The position numbers and the translations under genes are program-made. The notes beneath the pieces were generated by a model. The model was not told the origin of the DNA. It saw only the letters and a list, made by a program, of their open reading frames with translations, and did not search any database. A DNA stretch of 6,943 nt, from contig DAOWJX010000092.1 in NCBI GenBank assembly GCA_030640155.1, forward strand, positions 1 through 6,943. Direction: 5' to 3'. The stretch comes from Candidatus Aegiribacteria sp. Lineage in GTDB: Bacteria > Fermentibacterota > Fermentibacteria > Fermentibacterales > JCC-6. Shown piece after piece: positions 1 through 4,958 of this stretch. Numbering within the stretch: position 1 is the stretch's first letter; every line of letters begins with the position of its first letter.

Positions 1-249
1 ATGAGTCTTGTGGGACCAAGACCCGAGATGACTTTTATCGTGAAAGAGTACAACGCGTGGCAGCGTCACAGGCTGGATGTTAAACCGGGCCTGACCGGAA
101 TGTGGCAGATAATGGGAAGAAAAGAGCTTCCACTGCACGACAACCTGGAATATGATTATTACTACATCAGGAATCAGTCATTGATGCTTGATTTTACTAT
201 TCTAATGAAAACGCTGGTCACGATTTTCAAGGGAAGGGGAGCATACTGA
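1..249 (+). CDS. Polyprenyl-phosphate sugar phosphotransferase (bacterial sugar transferase), C-terminal part
   Basis: This is the end of a PF02397-family enzyme (WbaP/ExoY/PglC type). The family transfers a sugar-1-phosphate from a nucleotide sugar to undecaprenyl phosphate on the inner face of the cytoplasmic membrane, the first step of capsule, exopolysaccharide or O-antigen synthesis. The visible 82 residues hold the family hallmarks in order: SLVGPRPE at residues 2-9, a KPGLTGMWQ block at about 28-36, an acidic/tyrosine stretch (DNLEYDYYYI) at about 47-56, and the canonical C-terminal ending GRGAY. The first ATG at base 1 is almost certainly an internal Met, because in relatives the catalytic domain extends roughly 100 or more residues upstream of the GPRPE motif. 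The gene is therefore cut by the window edge, and it cannot be told whether it has the four-helix N-terminal membrane domain of WbaP. Its stop overlaps the likely start of the next gene. Family assignment is very firm; sugar specificity is unknown. Confidence 0.93.
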   Translation: MSLVGPRPEMTFIVKEYNAWQRHRLDVKPGLTGMWQIMGRKELPLHDNLEYDYYYIRNQSLMLDFTILMKTLVTIFKGRGAY

Positions 250-251
250 TT
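234..251 (+). promoter_or_regulatory. Ribosome binding site and non-canonical start region of the PorV-like gene
   Basis: A purine-rich Shine-Dalgarno-like run, AAGGGGAG (234-241), lies at the end of the sugar transferase gene. It is followed by CTG (246-248), which overlaps the upstream stop as CTGA, and by ATT (249-251). No ATG, GTG or TTG occurs in the PorV-like frame between the preceding in-frame stop (189-191) and GTG at 399. The hydrophobic signal sequence and family N-terminal motif are nevertheless encoded from 246 onward. The CTGA arrangement mirrors the TTGA and ATGA overlaps elsewhere in the window. ATT at a spacing of 7 nt is the alternative start. A base error that turned an ATG into CTG cannot be excluded. 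Confidence 0.5.
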
Positions 252-1019
252 CTATTTCTTATTTCGTCAATAATTTCCTTTGCGCCCGGACCCGGAGTAT
301 CCGGGTGCGCATGTAATCCTTACGCATATGCTGATGATGCTGCATCCTGTCTGGTTGCGCCCTCAGGACTCGTCCGGATTATCGGGACTGAATATGCTGT
401 GTATGCAGCTGCCAGTGATGCGGATAACAATGGTATCTATGCTGTTGCAGCCACAGAATTAGGTTCGATTCACTGTGGAGCCGGACTGGGGTGGACTCGA
501 TCCGAATCGGATCCTGATACCCTTGACGTATCTGTGAATATTGCTGAAACACTTCGTGGAGATCCTGTGGGATTCATGGAAGGTGTCTTTGGACCCAGTA
601 TATCCGTTGGAGCGTCACTTGGATTTGCTTTGACTGATGAAATCGAATCTATGAATATGCTTTCAGCCTCACTGGGACTTCAATTCTCGGTTTTTCCGAC
701 AGTCGCCATCGGTGTAAATGTTTCAAACCTGAGAATATTTGGAGATAAACTTCGCGATCGAGAGGTCGGTTACGGTATTTCAACTGTATTTCACAGAGGA
801 TTCCGAGGGCATTTCTCAGTTACAGAAAGCAAACCTTCATTCGGATTTGATCTTTTCATCAATGACTGGCTTTCTGCAAGAACCGGTTCAGATGGATCAT
901 CGTGGAATGCCGGTCTTTCTGCTTATTACCATTCCTTCAGAGTTGACTGGGCGGTCATGCTTGATAATTATGATAATCGACAGGTTCTTGGTATATCGTT
1001 TTCCCCCGGAGGATTCTGA
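246..1019 (+). CDS. PorV/PorQ-like outer-membrane beta-barrel protein
   Basis: About 257 residues if read from CTG at 246; a start at the first canonical codon (GTG 399) would give 206 residues and lose the N-terminus. The upstream in-frame part encodes a hydrophobic segment (residues 2-13, ILFLISSIISFA) fit for a signal sequence. It is followed by NPYAYADDAA (24-33) and LVAPSGL (36-42), which resembles the ADDA...NPAGL signature at the mature N-terminus of PorV/PorQ-family proteins. The rest alternates polar and hydrophobic residues with many Gly and aromatics (GVSVGASLGFAL-like strands), and the protein ends in phenylalanine, as outer-membrane barrels usually do. PorV relatives are FadL-like barrels; in Bacteroidetes PorV shuttles type IX secretion cargo, but many members outside that system have no known role. 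VSGC at 18-21 could be read as a lipobox, so a lipoprotein form is an alternative. The signal peptide lacks the usual N-terminal Lys/Arg. The gene overlaps both neighbours, so it is translationally coupled. Family call is fairly good; function is unknown. Confidence 0.72.
   Translation: MILFLISSIISFAPGPGVSGCACNPYAYADDAASCLVAPSGLVRIIGTEYAVYAAASDADNNGIYAVAATELGSIHCGAGLGWTRSESDPDTLDVSVNIAETLRGDPVGFMEGVFGPSISVGASLGFALTDEIESMNMLSASLGLQFSVFPTVAIGVNVSNLRIFGDKLRDREVGYGISTVFHRGFRGHFSVTESKPSFGFDLFINDWLSARTGSDGSSWNAGLSAYYHSFRVDWAVMLDNYDNRQVLGISFSPGGF
281..311 (+). repeat. GC-rich inverted repeat (hairpin) inside the 5' end of the PorV-like gene
   Basis: CCCGGA (291-296) and TCCGGG (300-305) form a perfect 6-bp stem around GTA. 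TGCGC (281-285) and GCGCA (307-311) can extend it as an outer stem after an asymmetric bulge. An alternative pairing joins GCGC (282-285) and CCGGA (286-290) to TCCGG (300-304) and GCGC (307-310). It lies about 35 nt after the proposed start. It may only reflect the Pro-Gly codons it contains, so a regulatory role is unproven. Confidence 0.4.
1008..1013 (+). promoter_or_regulatory. Ribosome binding site of the 420-aa exported protein
   Basis: GGAGGA, a near-perfect Shine-Dalgarno sequence, sits 5 nt before ATG 1019 and within the last codons of the PorV-like gene. It fixes the start at 1019, which overlaps the upstream stop as TGATG. Confidence 0.8.
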
Positions 1020-2281
1020 TGAGCGTTCTCGCTTCTGTCCTGCTGGCCCTGCTGGCGGTGGTTCCCGATTCCACGGATGCCGGTTTGATGCCTGAAGGCT
1101 GGACTATGGGCTGGAAATGCCTTGTCTCGGCAACGGGGGATGGAATGTGGGCTGGAAACCATCCTGTGATTGATAGTACCGATGTGGATGCGGCACTCAG
1201 CATAATTGCTGAATCACCGGAAGTAGATTTTCTTGTCACAGGCGCACTCATGAGTGACTCTGCAGATACATTTGTTTTTCGCAGAGCCAGAGCAGTGGTG
1301 AAATGGCCAGGAACTCCCTGGGTTGGAGCTGGTCTGTATCTACACGATAGACAGCCATTTATTCCGGGTCTCAGAGAACCACTGGTTGAATGGGGCTGGG
1401 TGGATATCGATTCTTTGCAGGGATACGGTTTCGCAAGCGGTGGAATTCTGGGATTCAATGGTGAATACATGATTCAGCAGACAGGTGCTGACACGCTGAC
1501 TCAATTGAATATCAGGTCACCATGGATGGGCTTTGCCGGCTTTTCGTATTCAAGGGTACACTATCATTCCGCGGAATCTCCGCTGGATGATAACATTGTA
1601 TTGAATGCTCTATTAATCAGAAGTGATTTCAGATATTTCAAACCATGGGTGATTATCGCGGGAGCGGAAGGTGAGAAGGGCAAATGGGCAGTGACCGGGG
1701 AAATTCGTGATTTAAGGAACTTCACAACAGGTTTGGGAGAAATCGAAGTTGTTCCTGCTATTGCTTTTGCCGGACAGGAGTTCTCAGCTCCCGGAGATGC
1801 CTTCGTACCGGGCCAGAGATTGCTAAAACTGGGAGCGTATCTTAAATCTGTAAGGTACATTGCCAGTGCGGGAATCATTGGTATGCTTGATCTTAGAAGC
1901 GATAGTCTCAGCGGGGTATCAGTAACCGCAGCAATGGTATCCGAATCGTCCGTCATCTGGAATATTGAATTTGACGCTTATGCTGATGGAGATTACAGAG
2001 CAGTGTTTGGAGCTGGTACAGCAGATTCCTTTGCTTCAGCGGGATTAAGAGTGGAGATTCTGGAAGACAGTACAAGATTAACCGGAATGGCATCCTGCAC
2101 TCCAAGGGAGGATGTATCCGCGGAGTTGACCATTTCAGCCGATGTTGACGGCAGTCTTGATCCCGCGTGCGGGTTGGATATTTCGACAGTTCTCGGACCG
2201 GTGGCTGGTCTGATTGGAATACACTGGGAACAGGGAAGTGACGTGACTCTTTCAATAAACCTGAGAGGGCTTCTACATTGA
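1019..2281 (+). CDS. Exported beta-rich protein of unknown function, possible outer-membrane barrel
   Basis: I do not recognise this 420-residue protein. It begins with a hydrophobic stretch (residues 3-15, VLASVLLALLAVV) followed by PDSTDAG, consistent with a signal peptide, though without the usual basic residues at the extreme N-terminus. The remainder has no long hydrophobic helices. It is built of alternating short strands rich in Gly, Ser, Asp and aromatics (for example around 100-110, 135-180, 200-245 and 290-400), suggesting a beta-barrel or beta-sandwich in the outer membrane or periplasm. The C-terminus (SINLRGLLH) lacks the terminal Phe typical of barrels assembled by BamA. A strong GGAGGA ribosome site and a TGATG overlap with the PorV-like gene, plus a TTGA overlap with the downstream lipoprotein gene, place it at the centre of a translationally coupled trio. 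Context suggests that it acts with the PorV-like barrel in the cell envelope. The gene is surely real; its function is open. Confidence 0.8.
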   Translation: MSVLASVLLALLAVVPDSTDAGLMPEGWTMGWKCLVSATGDGMWAGNHPVIDSTDVDAALSIIAESPEVDFLVTGALMSDSADTFVFRRARAVVKWPGTPWVGAGLYLHDRQPFIPGLREPLVEWGWVDIDSLQGYGFASGGILGFNGEYMIQQTGADTLTQLNIRSPWMGFAGFSYSRVHYHSAESPLDDNIVLNALLIRSDFRYFKPWVIIAGAEGEKGKWAVTGEIRDLRNFTTGLGEIEVVPAIAFAGQEFSAPGDAFVPGQRLLKLGAYLKSVRYIASAGIIGMLDLRSDSLSGVSVTAAMVSESSVIWNIEFDAYADGDYRAVFGAGTADSFASAGLRVEILEDSTRLTGMASCTPREDVSAELTISADVDGSLDPACGLDISTVLGPVAGLIGIHWEQGSDVTLSINLRGLLH

Positions 2282-2661
2282 TAAACAAGCGAATGGCATT
2301 TCTGATTACGATCCAGGTGGCCCTTATTTCAGGATGTTCTTTCTTCGTTCCGATGGAAAAACCACAGGTCCAGGGTGAGCAGCTCTTATTCTGGATGCCC
2401 GGTGCTATCTCTGTACAGGTTCTTTCGGACTGGAACGAATGGGGAGGAATTGAAAGCGCCGGAGGTATAATCGATCCGGTAATAGGCAGGATGAAAAAAC
2501 AGGATAACGGATTCTGGACTGTGGATATCAGCGAATTAACCGCTGGTTCATACAGGTATGCATTTCTGGTTAACGGGTACAGATGGATCAGGGACCTCGA
2601 GAATCCCGAAACTGCAGTCTTCAGAGATCAGGTGGTTTCAGTCATTCTGATTTCTGATTGA
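2278..2661 (+). CDS. Lipoprotein with a CBM48/AMPK-type glycogen-binding-like domain
   Basis: A 127-residue predicted lipoprotein. With the TTG start at 2278 it has a good n-region (MINKR), a hydrophobic core and a lipobox ISGC with the lipidated cysteine at residue 20. ATG at 2293 would keep the lipobox but lose the basic residues. Residues about 35-127 fit an early-set immunoglobulin-like CBM48 fold, as in AMPK-beta, isoamylase and branching-enzyme N-termini. Features seen are a VQVLSDWNEWGG strand (46-57), GFWTVDISEL (78-87), then GSYRYAFLVNGYRWIRDLENPE (90-111), matching the family pattern G-x-Y-x-Y-x-F-x-V-x-G-x-W-x-x-D-P-x-N-P. Aromatics W52, W55, W80 and W103 are the kind that contact alpha-glucan, but binding here is not shown. 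No catalytic domain follows. The TTGA overlap couples it to the 420-aa gene, and GAGAGG (2263-2268) may serve as ribosome site. Possible roles are holding an alpha-glucan-like surface polymer or acting as a non-binding structural domain. Confidence 0.82.
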   Translation: MINKRMAFLITIQVALISGCSFFVPMEKPQVQGEQLLFWMPGAISVQVLSDWNEWGGIESAGGIIDPVIGRMKKQDNGFWTVDISELTAGSYRYAFLVNGYRWIRDLENPETAVFRDQVVSVILISD

Positions 2662-2670
2662 GCAGTCTTG

Positions 2671-2678
2671 AAAGGAAG
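2671..2678 (+). promoter_or_regulatory. Ribosome binding site of the ABC ATPase gene
   Basis: AAAGGAAG lies about 6 nt before TTG 2685. It supports TTG as the start, giving the N-terminus MASVRFEGISKVY, which matches the usual MA-x-V-x-F/L-x-x-V/I-S-K-x-Y start of MalK/UgpC proteins. Confidence 0.7.
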
Positions 2679-2684
2679 TAGCTT

Positions 2685-3746
2685 TTGGCATCGGTGAGAT
2701 TTGAGGGAATCAGCAAAGTCTATCAGAAAGACATCCTTGCACTCGCAACATTTAATCTGGAAGTTGAAGATGGCGAATTACTTGTCCTTGTAGGACCCAG
2801 CGGCTGCGGCAAATCAACAACTCTCAGATTACTTGCAGGACTGGAAGAGCCAACAACAGGAGAGCTTTTCATAAATGATCAGCATGTCACAGATAAGAAG
2901 CCGCAGGATAGAGATATAGCGATGGTTTTCCAGAATTACGCTTTATACCCTCATATGACGGTATTTGATAATATGGCTTTTTCTCTGAGAATGAAGAAGA
3001 CGCCGAAAGAGCTTATCAATACAAATGTTCAGGAAACAGCAGAAATACTTGGTATTTCAGATTATCTGAATCGGAAACCCAGAGAGCTTTCAGGTGGACA
3101 GCGCCAGAGAGTTGCGGTTGGCAGAGCAATTGTCAGGCATCCATCCGTGTTTCTTTTTGATGAACCTCTTTCCAACCTTGACGCTAAACTCAGAGTGCAG
3201 ATGCGAAACGAATTAAGCCGACTCCACACCAGGCTCAAAGCAACGATGATTTACGTAACACATGATCAGGCAGAAGCAATGACTCTCGGGGACAGGATAG
3301 TTGTCCTGAAGGATGGCTATATTCAGCAGATCGCTTCACCTCTTGATTTGTACGATTTCCCGGAGAACAGTTTTGTCGCAGGATTCATCGGCAGCCCCGC
3401 AATGAATTTCCTTCCTGTGAGTCTTGAGAATTCAGTGCTTCGTTCAGGTGATATTCTGATACAGGCCTCCATTTATTCTGATGTGCCAGATGGAGAATAT
3501 ACGTTTGGAATCAGACCTGAGGACATTTATCCTGCTGCTGACGCTCCACTTGAGGCTCGTGTGGAGGTTCTTGAAACCCTTGGAAATGAGAATATTATTT
3601 ACATGAAATTCGCCGGAAGGCAGTTCACAGTAAGATGCGGTCCTACAGTTCAGATTGTTCCCGGAGAGACCCTCAGATTTTCGATCGATCTCAGTAGAGG
3701 TCATCTATTTGATCCTGACGGTATCCGAGTAAGGGTTAAAGCATGA
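2685..3746 (+). CDS. ugpC: MalK/UgpC-family ABC transporter ATP-binding protein
   Basis: A full-length (353 aa) ATPase of the CUT1 carbohydrate-importer class, which powers uptake of sugars or glycerol-3-phosphate from the cytoplasmic side. All nucleotide-binding motifs are intact: Walker A GPSGCGKST at 37-45, Q-loop Q83 (VFQNYALYPH), signature LSGGQ at 135-139, Walker B VFLFDE at 155-160, D-loop SNLD at 163-166 and switch His193. After about residue 235 comes the TOBE/OB regulatory part with FGIRPED and a closing GHLFDPDG, typical of MalK, UgpC and MsmK. It is slightly short against the usual 360-370 residues, and the MalK regulatory extension appears reduced. No permease or solute-binding gene adjoins it in the window, so it may be a shared ATPase serving permeases encoded elsewhere, as MsmK and MsiK do. 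The ugpC symbol reflects family-level annotation only; the substrate is not known. It follows the CBM48 lipoprotein gene by 23 nt and is probably co-transcribed with it. Confidence 0.93.
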   Translation: MASVRFEGISKVYQKDILALATFNLEVEDGELLVLVGPSGCGKSTTLRLLAGLEEPTTGELFINDQHVTDKKPQDRDIAMVFQNYALYPHMTVFDNMAFSLRMKKTPKELINTNVQETAEILGISDYLNRKPRELSGGQRQRVAVGRAIVRHPSVFLFDEPLSNLDAKLRVQMRNELSRLHTRLKATMIYVTHDQAEAMTLGDRIVVLKDGYIQQIASPLDLYDFPENSFVAGFIGSPAMNFLPVSLENSVLRSGDILIQASIYSDVPDGEYTFGIRPEDIYPAADAPLEARVEVLETLGNENIIYMKFAGRQFTVRCGPTVQIVPGETLRFSIDLSRGHLFDPDGIRVRVKA

Positions 3747-3761
3747 TCTATATTATTTTCG

Positions 3762-3808
3762 GGGACAAGCGCCAGAGGCAAAGCTTATGAGGGACACGCA
3801 GCAGAGCC
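3762..3808 (+). repeat. Imperfect direct repeat in the spacer before the WecA-like gene
   Basis: An 18-nt unit beginning GGGACA at 3762-3779 recurs at 3791-3808, offset by 29 nt, with 14 of 18 positions identical by eye. The second copy overlaps the left arm and loop of the hairpin at 3790-3819. It could be a binding site for a regulator or a chance duplication. Confidence 0.3.
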
Positions 3809-3819
3809 TGCATGTCCCT
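3790..3819 (+). terminator. Strong intergenic hairpin, possible terminator or attenuator without a U-tract
   Basis: AGGGACA (3790-3796) pairs perfectly with TGTCCCT (3813-3819). Inside it, after one mismatch, GCAG (3798-3801) pairs with CTGC (3808-3811) around a 6-nt loop. This sits in the only sizeable spacer, between the ABC ATPase and the WecA-like gene. No run of T follows, so it is not a classical rho-independent terminator. It may slow polymerase, stabilise the upstream message end or bind a protein. No convincing -35/-10 pair was found in the spacer; TATACT at 3862-3867 is a lone -10-like hexamer. Confidence 0.45.
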
Positions 3820-3884
3820 GAATGCTGTTGTATAACTGAATGTCAGTGTGTCAATTCCGGCTATACTCAGAGAGCTGGTGAAAT

Positions 3885-4958
3885 ATGCACGTTACTATAA
3901 TCGGTATTGTATTTCTTGGAGCTCTCACTTTAAGCGCGATCCTTACTCCCGCTGTAAGACGGATCGCTTTAAGAACCAATATTGTTGACAGACCTGGATT
4001 CAGGAAAAAGCATCTGCTCACCACTCCCTTGCTCGGAGGGCTTTCGATTTATCTCGCATTTGGCGTTGCTCTTATAGCAGGCATGATCATCTCGAAAGAT
4101 CCAACCGGCAATATGACTTCTCTCAGCTTTAAATCGCTGTGCTCGCTTGTAATCCTTGGTGGTGGATTGATGGCTCTTGTTGGTCTTGTGGATGACATAC
4201 TCGGACTATCTCCTGTTCTAAAGCTGGTATTTCACACAGTTGCGGCGCTTGCAGTGGGGTTCATCTTTGTTGTTAAGGGAGCTCTTCTCAATATATTCCT
4301 GACAGGCGGCAGTTTGGCCTGGCTTGCAGCTCCACTCACGGTATTATGGCTTGTAGGAATCACGAATTCTCTGAATCTTCTTGATCATGCTGATGGTCTT
4401 GCAGCCGGATCGAGTGCCGTTGCCGCGATATTCTTCATGATTATCAATCTGCTTTCAGGTAACTATCCTGTTGCTTTCATAAGTGCCGCGCTTGCCGGAG
4501 CTTCAGCCGGTTTCCTGATTTTCAACTATAACCCGGCGTCCATTTTCATGGGTGACTGTGGAAGTAACATGCTTGGTTTCGTGCTGGGAATCATCGCTGT
4601 TCTTGGTGTCTATACGCCTGAGGGTTCCATCCGTGAGATAGCTGTACTCGCTCCCCTGCTTGTGCTTTCTATTCCGCTGGTTGATACCGTGTTTGTACTG
4701 AATTACAGAAGGAAGATAGGTAAACCCCTCTTCAGTGCGGACAGGAATCATCTGGCTCATCGTCTGATGAGACTTGGACTCTCGCACAGTCAGGCAGTAA
4801 TAGTATTGATTGTGATTGCTATCCTTATGGGAATTCTGGCCCTTCTTCTGCCTACGCTTAAGCCTTATCAGGCTGTATTGGTCTTAGCGCTCGCTCTCGG
4901 ACTTATCGGGCTTTTAGCATTTTTCATCAACCGCGCGGAGAGAAGAAAAAAAGGATGA
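3885..4958 (+). CDS. WecA/TagO/MraY-family polyprenyl-phosphate phosphosugar transferase
   Basis: A 357-residue integral membrane enzyme of the PNPT superfamily (glycosyltransferase family 4). It would transfer GlcNAc-1-P or a similar HexNAc-1-P from UDP-sugar to undecaprenyl phosphate in the cytoplasmic membrane, beginning a glycan. Motifs in order: VDRPGFRKKH (34-43), the Mg-binding GLVDDILGLSP (100-110) with D103/D104, NSLNLLDHADGLAAG (161-175) with D167 and D170, MGDCGSNMLGF (222-232) with D224, and DRNHLAHRL (286-294). Around ten hydrophobic helices are evident, and the basic tail RRKKG suggests a cytoplasmic C-terminus. The His box has HLAH in place of the HLHH of WecA/TagO, and LLDHADG resembles LLDNxDG variants in diverse uncultured bacteria. 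MraY itself is unlikely because the locus is not a cell-wall cluster. ATG 3885 is the first possible start, since an in-frame TGA lies at 3879. The gene overlaps the ligase gene by ATGA. Family is certain; the sugar is not. Confidence 0.92.
   Translation: MHVTIIGIVFLGALTLSAILTPAVRRIALRTNIVDRPGFRKKHLLTTPLLGGLSIYLAFGVALIAGMIISKDPTGNMTSLSFKSLCSLVILGGGLMALVGLVDDILGLSPVLKLVFHTVAALAVGFIFVVKGALLNIFLTGGSLAWLAAPLTVLWLVGITNSLNLLDHADGLAAGSSAVAAIFFMIINLLSGNYPVAFISAALAGASAGFLIFNYNPASIFMGDCGSNMLGFVLGIIAVLGVYTPEGSIREIAVLAPLLVLSIPLVDTVFVLNYRRKIGKPLFSADRNHLAHRLMRLGLSHSQAVIVLIVIAILMGILALLLPTLKPYQAVLVLALALGLIGLLAFFINRAERRKKG

Noticed and set aside
192..260. Frameshift fusion of the sugar transferase with the PorV-like barrel
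   Set aside because: The transferase ends with the canonical GRGAY and a stop, and a fusion would join a cytoplasmic enzyme to an outer-membrane barrel; a coupled non-canonical start is simpler.
161..294. Note on coordinates in residues, not bases: LLDHADG and HLAH variants in the WecA-like protein as signs of an inactive enzyme
   Set aside because: The catalytic aspartates and the final His-Arg of the box are kept, and similar variants occur in presumed active family members, so loss of activity is not supported.
739..1095. Plus-strand open frame bridging the PorV-like and 420-aa genes
   Set aside because: Out of frame with both supported genes, and no ribosome site or domain.
955..1470. 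Antisense open frame of about 171 codons opposite the 420-aa gene
   Set aside because: It lies opposite a well-supported gene, and its translation is low-complexity Ser/Pro/Arg-rich with no motif or ribosome site; a shadow frame.
3831..3867. Promoter-like hexamers TATAAC (3831-3836) and TATACT (3862-3867) before the WecA-like gene
   Set aside because: Neither has a recognisable -35 box at 16-18 nt, so a promoter cannot be claimed.
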